50,567 nucleotides of DNA from Balneolaceae bacterium (GTDB lineage Bacteria; Bacteroidota; Rhodothermia; Balneolales; Balneolaceae), in the NCBI GenBank assembly GCA_009711805.1, contig VEMX01000065.1:1-50567 (forward strand). The letters are read 5' to 3'. The notes beneath the pieces were generated by a model. The model did no database searches. It saw only the letters and a program-made list of their open reading frames with translations, and was not told the DNA's origin. The position numbers and the translations under genes are program-made. Shown here one piece after another: positions 34,125 through 43,675 of the stretch; the first letter of the stretch is position 1, and each line of letters starts with the position of its first letter.

Positions 34125-36242
34125 TTAATCCGGGTATACCTGTTCTTTCTTAAATTTGAACTCAAAAACTAATCCTTCTTCGTTACGGTAGCTAAAGGTG
34201 GCTCCCAGTTGCTTGGCCAGGGTTTTAATGAGAGTCATCCCCAAAGAGCTTTTTACATCTGTTTCCTGTTCAACGGGCATACCAACTCCGTTATCTTTTA
34301 TCTTTAACAACAATGCATTGTCATCTGCTTTTTTTAATAAAATACAGATTCGTCCCTGCTCCATTCCTTTAAAAGCATGTTTAAAGCTGTTGGTCATAAT
34401 TTCATTTACCAACAAGCCGGTTGGAATCGCCTGCGTAATCGAAAGGCCTATCTTATCAACCTCAAGATGTACATCCACTTCCATTCCCCGTGTGCTTAAG
34501 GAGCGATGTACTTCATCAGTAAGTTCTTGCAGGTATTGCCCCACTTCAATTTCAGAGAAGCTTTCACTTTGATAGAGTTTCTCATGTACCAGGGCTATAG
34601 AATTAACACGCATCTGGCTATCAGCCAATATGCTTTTTGCGTTTTCATCTTCAGCCGAATAGGACTGTAATTCCAGCAAACCGGTTATAACCGCCAGGTT
34701 ATTTTTTACTCTGTGATGTATCTCAGCAAGCAAAATCTCTTTTTCTTTTAACGATTCCTTAATCTGAGCTTCCGCTTTTTGGCGTTTGGTAATATCTACA
34801 TAGATGCCGTAAATACCTACTACTTGAGATTCAACAACAACCGGTACCGCGTATATAATGACTTCTAAAAACCTACCGTCTTTTCGGATCCTTTTTTCGG
34901 TTACCTGCAACACTTTTTCACTTTCTGAAAGCCGGGCTGCTTTTTCATGTCCTTTTTCAGGTACTATGAAATCGTCGAGCTCGCGGCCTTTAAGCTCTTC
35001 TTCCCGCCAGCCAAATAAATGTTCAAAACCTTCATTTACCAATTCAACTTCTTTATGTTTATTCAGCAGGGCTATACCGATAGGAGCCGAATTAAACAGC
35101 TTGCTAAATAACTCCTCCCGCTTCTTTAATGCATCCTGGTACTCTTTCTGATCTGAAGTGTCCCGCTCTATAATAATGAGTACATCCGAGCCAAAATAAT
35201 TTCCCGCATTTACCAATACATCAGACGGAAATACTTCCCCATTTTTCTTTTTGCCCCAACCCGAGTACTGCGAAGGATTGCCTTCCTGGATAGTACTCAT
35301 GATCTTTTCCATCTTTTCCTCTTTATACTTACCAGGAGCTGCCAGCATACTATAGTGTCGGCCAATCACTTCTTCCCGGGTATAACCGAAGGTGAACTCC
35401 AAACCGTTATTGGCTTCTATAATAGTCCCATCCGGTTCAAGCAGGTATATGGCATCACTTATACTGTTAAACAAATCCTGATAACTCCTCATGCTGCGTT
35501 TGGCATGTTCCATCGCCTGCTCCCTGCCGGTCACATCATGCGTGAGAGAGTATACCGATATTATATTACCATCTTTATCATACAAGAAAGAGTTATACCA
35601 TTCGCAATAAATCGTCCGGCCGTCTTTGGTGATGTTACGATTAATGATGGATACCTGATGATTCCGGCCTTCTAAAGACTTTTGGTGTTCATCCCGCACA
35701 TATTTCCGGTCGCCGGGATGTATAAACTTTTCCAGCAATCTTTCCGTTTTAATGGCTTCTTCTTCTGTCCAGCCAAACAGCTTCTCAGCATTATCCGACC
35801 ATCGAATGATATTTAAATTCAAATCCCATTCAATTTCGGCCAGTGGAAAATTATCTATACTTAACGGTTTTGATAACACACCTTTTCGTTTAGGGGAGTT
35901 AAAACGGCCGCTTACATCATGAGCTATCAGGAATTTAGCTGGTTTTCCTTTATAAGTGATAAGGTGAACTGAAATCTGAAAATATAGTTCTTTGCCTTTG
36001 CTGTTTTTTATCAACCAGTACTTTTCTTTGCGGGAAGCTTTGTCTGGCTTAAAAATGGATAATATGCTTTCTTTACTTACCGGCTTGGCTATTTCAATGA
36101 CCCGTTTTCCCAAGAGTTCTTCCTTGCTAAACCCTAATAAATTAACAGCTGCTTCATTTGCATCCAAGATACTAAGCGTAGGCTGATCGCAGATAAACAT
36201 AGGTTGTTTATCAAAAAAACTTACATCTTTACTGAAGGTCAT
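34125..36242 (-). CDS. Multi-PAS sensor histidine kinase (HisKA_2 type)
   Basis: A 705-residue cytosolic kinase with no transmembrane segment. Four PAS domains are visible at about 15-110, 125-240, 253-360 and 375-490 (for example ILDANEAAVNLLGFSKEEL, WSDNAEKLFGWTEEEA, IEANNGLEFTFGYTREEVIG, VNEGFEHLFGWREEEL). The transmitter has EIHHRVKNNLAVITGLL (phospho-acceptor probably His510) and an ATPase domain with NEIMTNSFKHAF (N box), KIKDNGVGMP (G1) and SSLGMTLIKTLAKQLG (G2). That is the HisKA_2/LytS-like class. It senses an intracellular signal by PAS, ligand unknown. No response regulator is adjacent. It is divergent from thrS with a 150-bp shared promoter region. Confidence 0.9.
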   Translation of the reverse strand: MTFSKDVSFFDKQPMFICDQPTLSILDANEAAVNLLGFSKEELLGKRVIEIAKPVSKESILSIFKPDKASRKEKYWLIKNSKGKELYFQISVHLITYKGKPAKFLIAHDVSGRFNSPKRKGVLSKPLSIDNFPLAEIEWDLNLNIIRWSDNAEKLFGWTEEEAIKTERLLEKFIHPGDRKYVRDEHQKSLEGRNHQVSIINRNITKDGRTIYCEWYNSFLYDKDGNIISVYSLTHDVTGREQAMEHAKRSMRSYQDLFNSISDAIYLLEPDGTIIEANNGLEFTFGYTREEVIGRHYSMLAAPGKYKEEKMEKIMSTIQEGNPSQYSGWGKKKNGEVFPSDVLVNAGNYFGSDVLIIIERDTSDQKEYQDALKKREELFSKLFNSAPIGIALLNKHKEVELVNEGFEHLFGWREEELKGRELDDFIVPEKGHEKAARLSESEKVLQVTEKRIRKDGRFLEVIIYAVPVVVESQVVGIYGIYVDITKRQKAEAQIKESLKEKEILLAEIHHRVKNNLAVITGLLELQSYSAEDENAKSILADSQMRVNSIALVHEKLYQSESFSEIEVGQYLQELTDEVHRSLSTRGMEVDVHLEVDKIGLSITQAIPTGLLVNEIMTNSFKHAFKGMEQGRICILLKKADDNALLLKIKDNGVGMPVEQETDVKSSLGMTLIKTLAKQLGATFSYRNEEGLVFEFKFKKEQVYPD

Positions 36243-36392
36243 TATTAATAAACTGTTAATTCATTGCCCGCCGAATATGCAATTTCTTAATGAGCATATC
36301 CACTTTTATTTATACCCTGCAAAAGAAAGCTGTGTGTGCTTTCTATTTTTTTTATCTTCCAGCACTATAAAAAATTTGGAATTATATACTGA

Positions 36393-38339
36393 ATGGCAAA
36401 AGATAAAATCACACTTACACTACCAGACGGATCTCAAAGAGAATATACATCAGGAATTACCGGCTACAAAGTTGCAGAATCTATTTCAAAGGGGTTAGCT
36501 CGCGCTGCGCTCAGCATCACGGTTGACGGCGATATTATAGACTTGGATCGTCCCATCACACAAGATGCTTCTATTGCCATTAACACCTGGAATTCTGAAG
36601 ACGGTAAATACACCTTCTGGCACTCATCTGCTCACTTACTTGCTGAGGCAGTTCAGGCACTTTATCCAGATGCTAAATTTGGCATTGGCCCTCCCATCGA
36701 AAACGGCTTCTATTACGATATCGATTTTGGAGAGGAGAAAATAAGCCAGGAAGACTTATCAAAGATTGAAGATAAGTTCATCGAAATGGCCCGCAAAAAA
36801 TCTGAATTCGAACGCAAGGCCATTTCTAAGAAAGAAGCTCTTGATTTCTACAAAGAGAAGGGCAACGAATATAAAGTAGACCTGATTAAAGATCTTGAAG
36901 ATGGCACCATCACTTTTTATACCCAGGGAGATTTTACAGACCTTTGCCGTGGTCCTCATATTCCCGATAGTGGTGCGGTTAAAGCTATTAAATTAACCAG
37001 TCTTGCCGGCGCCTATTGGCGAGGTGATGTAGACAGTAAACAGCTCACCCGAATTTACGGTATCAGCTTTCCCAAGCAGAAACTCCTGAAAGAACATATC
37101 GAGCGTATGGAGGAGGCCAAGAAAAGAGACCATCGCAAGCTGGGTAAAGAACTGGGCATTTATAAAATTGACAAAATGGTTGGCAGCGGACTTCCTCTGT
37201 GGTTACCCAACGGGACTATACTGCGCCGAACCCTGGAATCATTTCTGAGAGAAGAGCAGGTAAAACGTGGATATAAGGAGGTAATTACTCCCCACATAGG
37301 AAGTATTGAACTTTATAAGACTTCCGGTCACTACCCCTATTATCAGGATTCGCAGTACAATCCAATTAAGGTAGATGATGAAGAATATATGCTGAAACCC
37401 ATGAACTGCCCTCATCATCACCGGATTTACTCCAGCGATATGAGAAGTTACAGAGACCTTCCCCTTCGTCTTGCCGAGTTTGGCTCGGTATACCGCTACG
37501 AGCAGTCTGGGGAATTAAGCGGCCTTTCCAGGGTACGGGGCTTCACTCAGGATGACGCTCACATCTATTGTACACACAACCAATTGAAGCAAGAAATACA
37601 ACATACCATTGAGCTCACCCAGTTAGTGTTCAAAACATTTGGCATGCCGGTAGATATCCGCCTCTCATACCGTGATGAAAACGATGAAAAATACGGTGGA
37701 GATTCTGACTACTGGAACCGGGCACAAAAAGAAATTAAAGAAGTAGCCGATGAAATGGAGCTGGATTATACCGTTGCTCCCGGTGAGGCGAGTTTCTACG
37801 GTCCAAAAATTGACTTTATCATCCGGGACGCCATTGGAAGAAAATGGCAGCTGGGAACCGTTCAGGTAGACTATGTAATGCCCGAGCGTTTCGACCTTAC
37901 ATATATAGGTTCTGACAACAACAAGCATCGTCCGGTAATTATACACCGTGCTCCCTTTGGATCCATGGAACGGTTTACCAGTATTCTAATTGAACACTTT
38001 GCCGGCGACTTCCCTCTGTGGTTAGCCCCGGAACAAATCAGAATCCTTCCTATTGCAGACGAACAACACGCCTATGCAACCTACTGCTTCGAAAAGCTGA
38101 AACAGCAAGGACTGCGTGTAACAATGGATGACCGAAGTGAACAAATAGGCGGAAAAATCAGAGATGCTGAAACGGGAAAGATCCCATATATGTTAATTAT
38201 GGGTGCAAAAGAAGTTAAAGCAGAAACAGTTTCGGTACGTCGGCATAAGATGGGAGATGTTGGAACTTTTAAATTTTCTGATTTTATTTCCGATATTACT
38301 GAAGAAATTGAAACAAAAGCTTTACCAAACAAAGATTAA
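36393..38339 (+). CDS. thrS: Threonyl-tRNA synthetase
   Basis: A 648-residue class II synthetase with an N-terminal TGS domain (ITLTLPDGSQREY, about residues 3-60), an editing domain with HSSAHLLAEAVQALYP (the H-x-x-x-H site), a catalytic core with MNCPHHHRIY (zinc Cys and His), RYEQSGELSGLSRVRGFTQDD and IHRAPFGSMERF, and an anticodon-binding C-terminal domain. Charges tRNA-Thr and clears Ser-tRNA-Thr. It leads the conserved block with infC, rpmI and rplT, 22 bp ahead of infC. Confidence 0.97.
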   Translation: MAKDKITLTLPDGSQREYTSGITGYKVAESISKGLARAALSITVDGDIIDLDRPITQDASIAINTWNSEDGKYTFWHSSAHLLAEAVQALYPDAKFGIGPPIENGFYYDIDFGEEKISQEDLSKIEDKFIEMARKKSEFERKAISKKEALDFYKEKGNEYKVDLIKDLEDGTITFYTQGDFTDLCRGPHIPDSGAVKAIKLTSLAGAYWRGDVDSKQLTRIYGISFPKQKLLKEHIERMEEAKKRDHRKLGKELGIYKIDKMVGSGLPLWLPNGTILRRTLESFLREEQVKRGYKEVITPHIGSIELYKTSGHYPYYQDSQYNPIKVDDEEYMLKPMNCPHHHRIYSSDMRSYRDLPLRLAEFGSVYRYEQSGELSGLSRVRGFTQDDAHIYCTHNQLKQEIQHTIELTQLVFKTFGMPVDIRLSYRDENDEKYGGDSDYWNRAQKEIKEVADEMELDYTVAPGEASFYGPKIDFIIRDAIGRKWQLGTVQVDYVMPERFDLTYIGSDNNKHRPVIIHRAPFGSMERFTSILIEHFAGDFPLWLAPEQIRILPIADEQHAYATYCFEKLKQQGLRVTMDDRSEQIGGKIRDAETGKIPYMLIMGAKEVKAETVSVRRHKMGDVGTFKFSDFISDITEEIETKALPNKD

Positions 38340-38361
38340 TTAAAATTTAAAGAGGTTAACT

Positions 38362-38907
38362 ATCGCAAGAAGAAACTTTCGCAGAAGAGGCCCCAGAAAC
38401 GACGACCGGCCTCGCATTAATGAAGAAATAAATGCTTCAAAAGTACGGGTTATTAAGCCTGATGGAGAACACGAGGTAACGAATTCTGATCGTGCAATCA
38501 AAATAGCCGAATCATACGACCTGGACCTGGTAGAAGTGGCGCCCAAAGCTCGCCCTCCGGTTTGTAAGGTTATTGATTACGGTAAGTTTATGTATGAGAA
38601 AAAGAAGAAGGAGAAGGAAGCAAAAAAGAAGCAGCATACCATTACGGTAAAAGAACTGCGTTTCCGTCCCAATACCGACGATCATGATCTGGAATTTAAG
38701 ACCCGGCACGCACGAGAGTTTTTGGAAGGTGGAGACAAGGTGAAAGCTACGGTCCAGTTCAGAGGCCGTGATATGCTTTATACCGAAAAAGGAGAATTAT
38801 TGCTTCTGCAGCTCGCCAAGAATCTGGAAGATGTCTCCAAAGTTGAAACCAAACCCAATATGGAAGGCCGACGAATGATTATGATGTTGTCTCCATCTAA
38901 AAGTTAA
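38362..38907 (+). CDS. infC: Translation initiation factor IF-3, probable ATC start
   Basis: A 181-residue IF-3. The N-domain includes NDDRPRINEEINASKVRVI and SYDLDLVEVAPKARPPVCKV with VIDYGKFMYE; the C-domain has KELRFRPNTDDHDLEFKTRH and GDKVKATVQFRGRDM and ends in PNMEGRRMIMMLSP. It keeps ribosomal subunits apart and checks initiator tRNA pairing. There is no ATG, GTG or TTG at the family start position. The codon at 38362 is ATC, preceded 8 bp by AGAGG (38351-38355), and gives MARRNFRRRGPRND, the expected N-terminus. The first ATG in frame (38536) would delete most of the N-domain. A rare start codon in infC is known to let IF-3 repress its own translation. Confidence 0.93.
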   Translation: MARRNFRRRGPRNDDRPRINEEINASKVRVIKPDGEHEVTNSDRAIKIAESYDLDLVEVAPKARPPVCKVIDYGKFMYEKKKKEKEAKKKQHTITVKELRFRPNTDDHDLEFKTRHAREFLEGGDKVKATVQFRGRDMLYTEKGELLLLQLAKNLEDVSKVETKPNMEGRRMIMMLSPSKS

Positions 38908-38981
38908 AATTTCGTTGACTGGCGGTATATTTCTACCTATTTTATAAATCTTTAAAATTTCACAAAAGTTGGTGGATTCCA

Positions 38982-39179
38982 ATGCCAAAAATGAAAAGCA
39001 ATAGTGGAGCTAAAAAGCGATTCAAGGTTACCGGATCAGGTAAGCTTAAGCGTAAAAAAGCTTACAAGCGCCACATTTTGACAAAAAAAAGTAACAAACG
39101 AAAGAGACAGCTCAGAAAAGATGCTATCGTTGATAAATCCAACGAAAAGTCCATCAAAAGGCTGATCCCTTATAAATAA
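38982..39179 (+). CDS. rpmI: 50S ribosomal protein L35
   Basis: A 65-residue, very basic protein with [40 protein letters not shown] and a C-terminal RLIPY-K, the standard L35 sequence features. It follows infC after 74 bp and precedes rplT after 26 bp, the usual order. Confidence 0.97.
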   Translation: MPKMKSNSGAKKRFKVTGSGKLKRKKAYKRHILTKKSNKRKRQLRKDAIVDKSNEKSIKRLIPYK

Positions 39180-39205
39180 ATTATTAACCCTCTAATTAAG
39201 ACAAA

Positions 39206-39553
39206 ATGCCACGTTCAACAAACAGAGTGGCTTCCCGTCGCCGTCGCAAGAAGATTTTAAAGCAAGCGAAAGGTTACTGGGGCAAGCGTAAGAACGTTTA
39301 CACTATCTCGAAAAATGCGGTAGAAAAAGGTTTAGAATACCAATACCGTGATCGCAGAAATCGTAAACGTAATTTCCGTCGATTATGGATCGTCCGCATT
39401 AATGCGGCTGCAAGATTAAATGGCACTACCTATTCTCGGCTCGTCCACGCGATGAAGCAGAAGAATATGGAAATCAACCGAAAGGTTCTTGCCGATCTCG
39501 CCGTACACGATGCCGATACGTTTGCTACTATTGTAAAGGAAGCCACAGCTTAA
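39206..39553 (+). CDS. rplT: 50S ribosomal protein L20
   Basis: A 115-residue ribosomal protein L20: [72 protein letters not shown] and [14 protein letters not shown]. It binds 23S rRNA early in assembly and in several bacteria represses its own operon. It is followed by a strong terminator. Confidence 0.98.
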   Translation: MPRSTNRVASRRRRKKILKQAKGYWGKRKNVYTISKNAVEKGLEYQYRDRRNRKRNFRRLWIVRINAAARLNGTTYSRLVHAMKQKNMEINRKVLADLAVHDADTFATIVKEATA

Positions 39554-39570
39554 TTGCTAATCTTTGATAC

Positions 39571-39610
39571 AACCGGTAAATCTTTTTACTAAGGTTTACC
39601 GGTTTTTTTA
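39571..39610 (+). terminator. Intrinsic terminator after rplT
   Basis: Perfect 10-bp stem AACCGGTAAA (39571-39580) / TTTACCGGTT (39595-39604) with a 14-base loop and a T run to 39609. It separates the ribosomal block from pheST and allows the two to be expressed at different levels. Confidence 0.9.
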
Positions 39611-39650
39611 TTTTAGGCCACATTAATATCGATCTCTTAAATACTGCTTC

Positions 39651-40658
39651 ATGCTTGATAAAATAAAAGCATTAGAAAAAGAAATTCACTCATTTGAAAT
39701 AACAACCGACGAAGAACTGGAAACCTTCCGCCTTGAGTTCCTCTCCAGAAATGGCAAAATACAATCCATGTTCAAGAACATGGGTAAAGTGCCCAAAGAG
39801 GAACGGGCTACCGTAGGTAAGGCGATGAACAGTGCTAAAAACCTGGCCCAGTCTGTTTTTGAGGAAGCTCAACAAAGGCTTAACCAAACCGCAGCCAAAG
39901 ACCTGAATGCCCGGGATGATATCACTCTCCCGCCTCAACCCTATCCCCTGGGTTCGTTGCATCCTCTTACACAAACCCTGGAAGAGATGAAGTCTATCTT
40001 TTACCGCCTGGGCTTTACTATTTCGCACGGCCCTGAGATTGAAGATGATTTCCATAATTTTACGGCACTCAATTTCCCCCCCAATCATCCGGCACGAGAC
40101 GAACAGGATACTTTTTTTGTTCGCAAAAGTGATGACCCCGACATGCAAGACCTGGTATTACGCACACATACCTCCCCTGTTCAAATTCGGCTTATGGAAA
40201 AAAAAGAGCCGCCTATTCGGGCTATTATGCCGGGCCGGGTATACCGTAACGAAGCCGTTTCACCAAAGTCATACTTTTTATTTCACCAGGTAGAAGCCCT
40301 GTATGTAGATGAAAATGTAAGTGTAGCCGATCTCAAAGAGACACTTATTACTTTTGCAAAGCTGATGTTTGGATCTGATGTTAAATACCGTCTTCGTCCG
40401 GGCTTCTTTCCTTTTACCGAACCCAGCCTCGAAATGGACATCTGGTGGGGAACTCCCTCTGGAGGAAAATGGCTCGAAATCCTGGGTTCTGGCATGGTAG
40501 ATCCAAATGTATTTAAATCTGCAGGGGTAGATCCGGAAAAATATACGGGCTTTGCCTGGGGTATGGGAGTAGAACGAATCGCTATTCTCCGTCATGAAAT
40601 TGACGATATCCGCACTTTCTACCAAAACGACATCCGATTCCTCGAACAGTTCAACTAA
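39651..40658 (+). CDS. pheS: Phenylalanyl-tRNA synthetase alpha chain
   Basis: A 335-residue class II synthetase subunit: N-terminal coiled coil (residues 1-85), LHPLTQTLEEMKSIFYRLGF, GPEIEDDFHNFTALNFPPNHPAR (motif 1 region), DTFFV, LRTHTSPVQIRLM (motif 2), YRNEAVSPKSYFLFHQVEALY, and GMGVERIAILRH (motif 3). Forms an alpha2-beta2 tetramer with the pheT product encoded 20 bp downstream. Confidence 0.97.
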   Translation: MLDKIKALEKEIHSFEITTDEELETFRLEFLSRNGKIQSMFKNMGKVPKEERATVGKAMNSAKNLAQSVFEEAQQRLNQTAAKDLNARDDITLPPQPYPLGSLHPLTQTLEEMKSIFYRLGFTISHGPEIEDDFHNFTALNFPPNHPARDEQDTFFVRKSDDPDMQDLVLRTHTSPVQIRLMEKKEPPIRAIMPGRVYRNEAVSPKSYFLFHQVEALYVDENVSVADLKETLITFAKLMFGSDVKYRLRPGFFPFTEPSLEMDIWWGTPSGGKWLEILGSGMVDPNVFKSAGVDPEKYTGFAWGMGVERIAILRHEIDDIRTFYQNDIRFLEQFN

Positions 40659-40678
40659 AAGTTATTCTCTCTGTATAA

Positions 40679-43087
40679 ATGAAAATTTCTTATAACTGGC
40701 TCAAAGATTTTATTGACCTCGAATTATCCCCGCAAGAAACTGCCGATAAACTAACCCTTATCGGTCTTGAAGTAGAAGATATTGAAGCATTTGGGAATAC
40801 CCTTGAGGGAGTAATTGTTGGTGAAATACTTCAGCTTCGCGAACATCCCAACGCCGATCGACTTCAGATCTGTGATGTAGACCTGGGTAGCGAACAAACT
40901 CAAATTGTATGTGGTGCCAAGAATGTAGCTGCCGGTCAAAAAGTACCGGTTGCTACTGTAGGCTGTCAACTTCCTATTACCCTGGATGACGGTAGCAAGC
41001 TCACCATCAAAAAAGCGAAACTCAGAGGCGAAGTATCAGAAGGCATGATCTGTGCCGAGGACGAATTGGGACTGGGCACCGATCACGACGGTATTATGGT
41101 ACTGGATAACAACCTTGAAGCGGGCCTCCCAATCAGTGCGGTCTTTGATTTATATCAAGACACTATTATTGATATAGCCATCACCCCTAACCGTCCTGAT
41201 GCCACCTGCCATCTTGGTGTAGCCCGAGACCTGGCCGCAGCTCTGAATTTGGAATTGCGAAAGCCGGAGATCACAACAGCTGCCAAAACTGAAGCATCTG
41301 ATGATGTCTCCATCTCAATTAGCAGCCCTGAAAAATGTCACCGTTATGTGGGTAAAATGATCCGGGGAGTAGAAATTAAGGAATCTCCCTCCTGGTTAAA
41401 AAACAGGGTGGAAGCAATTGGACTGCGCCCGGTAAACAATGTAGTAGATGTAACCAATTATGTGATGCACGAATTGGGACAACCACTTCACGCATTCGAC
41501 TATGCCTCCATTAAAGGAAAAGCCATTACCGTCAAAGAATTCGGAGAAGAAATTGAATTTGAAACTCTGGATCACAAAAAAAGAAAATGTCCCGCAGGCA
41601 CTCTTTTTATCTGTGACGGTGAAGAAGCAGTAGCCATCGCCGGTGTGATGGGTGGAGTAGATTCTGAGGTAAGCGATGATACTACAGACATCCTTATTGA
41701 AAGCGCCTACTTCGATCCCGGTACGGTTCGCCACATGGCTAAAGAGCAAATGCTGCAAACCGATGCCTCCTACCGGTTTGAGCGGGGTATTGATCCCAAT
41801 TTACAAGCTGCCGCCGCTGAACGGGCTGCACAGCTTATCCAGCAAGTAGCAGGTGGAACCGTTTCGGATGAGATCATAGATATCCATCCTGTTAAAACTG
41901 AACCGCATGAGCTCACTCTCCGAAAAAGCTATGTAAACAGATTACTGGGCACTCATTTTGATATTGAGACCATTATCTCGATTCTGGATGGGCTGGAGCT
42001 GAATGAACTGTCGCATGATGAAGCATCAGTTACGTACGAAATTCCCACTTTTCGCCCCGACCTGGAACGAGAAGTAGACCTGATTGAGGAAGTAGGCCGT
42101 TTGTTTGATTACAACAAGATTCCCGCGCCCAGTCATGGTATTTATGTATCCTCTGAACCGCTTACAGAATGGGAGCAGCTTAACAACAATATCAGAAATA
42201 CAGCTCTGCAACTCGGATTCAGGGAAATATATTCTAATTCACTCATATCAGAAGAAGAAGCGGGGCATTTTGGCTCGCTGGGTGATATGATAGACACACT
42301 GAATCCCCTGAATAAAGATATGAGTACCCTTCGCCCTTCCTTACTGCATGGTTTTCTGAAATCTGCTTCATATAATTTCAACAGGAAAGCTAAGGCTGTT
42401 CGCTTTTTTGAAGTTGGCAATGTTTTTAATTCTTTTGAAGAAAAAACATTCCATGAAGGTATTCACGAAGAAACCCATCTGTTATTTGGAATATCTGGCT
42501 TAAAACAAGCTGACCACTGGTCGGGCGAAGGCCGGTATTACTCCTTCTTTGACTTAAAAGCACTGTTACATGGTTTCTTCCAAAAAATAAACCTGCTGGA
42601 GCATCTCACAACCCAAGCTTCAGGCGAAACCACCCTTGATTATTACTGGGGTAAAGAAAAAATCGGAACGCTTTCGTATGTAAATGCTGAGCTGAAAAAG
42701 ATTTATGACCTGGAGCATGAGGCATACACAGCTGAACTCTCGGTCACCAAAATAGCACAAGCGCTTCAGCTGATTCCCGAAAACAAGTTTAAACCTGTAC
42801 CCAAGTTCCCCGGTTTTGAATTCGACTTTGCAGTTATCGTAAACCAATCGGTTATGGCTGGCCAACTCACAGACAGTATTCGGGAGAAGGCAGGCGATCA
42901 ACTCGAAAGTATTGATATCTTTGATGTTTTTGAGGGTGATTCCATTGGCAAAAAAAATAAAAGTATTGCATTCAGGCTAAATTTTGTTGATCCGAACAAA
43001 ACCTTGAATATCAAAGAAGTAGAACCTATTATTGACCGTATAGTTAAATTTCTGGAAAAAGAATACTCTGCTAAACTTAGATCTTAG
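40679..43087 (+). CDS. pheT: Phenylalanyl-tRNA synthetase beta chain
   Basis: An 802-residue subunit: MKISYNWLKDFIDL start, tRNA-binding OB domain (about 40-150, HPNADRLQICDVDLG, IVCGAKNVAAGQKVPVA), B3/B4 editing domain, B5 domain, catalytic-like core and a C-terminal FDX-ACB anticodon-binding domain (FPGFEFDFAVIVNQSV ... FRLNFVDPNKTLN). Length and order match the long bacterial beta chain. It sits 20 bp after pheS. Confidence 0.97.
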   Translation: MKISYNWLKDFIDLELSPQETADKLTLIGLEVEDIEAFGNTLEGVIVGEILQLREHPNADRLQICDVDLGSEQTQIVCGAKNVAAGQKVPVATVGCQLPITLDDGSKLTIKKAKLRGEVSEGMICAEDELGLGTDHDGIMVLDNNLEAGLPISAVFDLYQDTIIDIAITPNRPDATCHLGVARDLAAALNLELRKPEITTAAKTEASDDVSISISSPEKCHRYVGKMIRGVEIKESPSWLKNRVEAIGLRPVNNVVDVTNYVMHELGQPLHAFDYASIKGKAITVKEFGEEIEFETLDHKKRKCPAGTLFICDGEEAVAIAGVMGGVDSEVSDDTTDILIESAYFDPGTVRHMAKEQMLQTDASYRFERGIDPNLQAAAAERAAQLIQQVAGGTVSDEIIDIHPVKTEPHELTLRKSYVNRLLGTHFDIETIISILDGLELNELSHDEASVTYEIPTFRPDLEREVDLIEEVGRLFDYNKIPAPSHGIYVSSEPLTEWEQLNNNIRNTALQLGFREIYSNSLISEEEAGHFGSLGDMIDTLNPLNKDMSTLRPSLLHGFLKSASYNFNRKAKAVRFFEVGNVFNSFEEKTFHEGIHEETHLLFGISGLKQADHWSGEGRYYSFFDLKALLHGFFQKINLLEHLTTQASGETTLDYYWGKEKIGTLSYVNAELKKIYDLEHEAYTAELSVTKIAQALQLIPENKFKPVPKFPGFEFDFAVIVNQSVMAGQLTDSIREKAGDQLESIDIFDVFEGDSIGKKNKSIAFRLNFVDPNKTLNIKEVEPIIDRIVKFLEKEYSAKLRS

Positions 43088-43099
43088 GTATTACAGCTT

Positions 43100-43354
43100 A
43101 TGAACCAGCTTGCCCAACAAACAGATCGATTTCGTCAGCTTCTGGAAGAAGTAAGTGAAGAGGTATCTGCAATGAAGCAGGAAATCGACGATCTGAAAAA
43201 AGAAAACAGCCGGTTAAAGAAAATGCTTGAAGACGAAAGGGATAAACAAACCGACATCTTTTCGGCAATCAGCGAATCAGAGCGGCTCGCCCTCCGGCAG
43301 CATGTACAGGGATTAATTTCAAAAATTGATCATCACCTCGGGAGTACCTCATGA
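43100..43354 (+). CDS. Small coiled-coil protein preceding zapA
   Basis: An 84-residue protein that is almost entirely one coiled coil (residues 5-55, leucine/isoleucine heptads in FRQLLEEVSEEVSAMKQEID and ENSRLKKMLEDERD). A short conserved-looking tail (RLALRQHVQGLISKIDHHL) follows. It begins 12 bp after pheT and overlaps zapA by 4 bp (ATGA). Small coiled-coil proteins in this place are common in Bacteroidota and may partner ZapA at the division ring, like ZapB in E. coli, but this is inferred from position. Confidence 0.75.
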   Translation: MNQLAQQTDRFRQLLEEVSEEVSAMKQEIDDLKKENSRLKKMLEDERDKQTDIFSAISESERLALRQHVQGLISKIDHHLGSTS

Positions 43355-43644
43355 AGTCGATAAAAGTAAGCATCATGGGTAAACAGTACCCGCTGAAGGT
43401 GGAAGATCATGAAGAAGAATCCATGGTCCGCATTTGCAAGTTTGTAGATGAACGATTCCAAAGCTACCGCAAAGATCTGGTTAAACAACCAGAATCTACC
43501 GTTATGGTGCTGGCAGCTTTAAGTATTGCTGAAGAACTGTTTGAAGCCAGAGAATCAAACAAAGATCTTGAAAAAAATGAGCAGGTGCTCATGAAAAAGG
43601 TTAATAAAAGTATTGAACAGCTATTAACCGATATCAGAGATTAA
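43351..43644 (+). CDS. zapA: Cell division protein ZapA
   Basis: A 97-residue ZapA: KSIKVSIMGKQYPLKVEDHE (the I-x-G-x-x-Y-x-(L/I) start), MVRICKFVDERF, AALSIAEELFEAR and a C-terminal coiled coil. ZapA tetramers cross-link FtsZ filaments at mid-cell. It is coupled to the coiled-coil gene by the ATGA overlap. Confidence 0.92.
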   Translation: MKSIKVSIMGKQYPLKVEDHEEESMVRICKFVDERFQSYRKDLVKQPESTVMVLAALSIAEELFEARESNKDLEKNEQVLMKKVNKSIEQLLTDIRD

Positions 43645-43675
43645 TAATCTGCACTAAGTAACAAAAGGAGAACCA

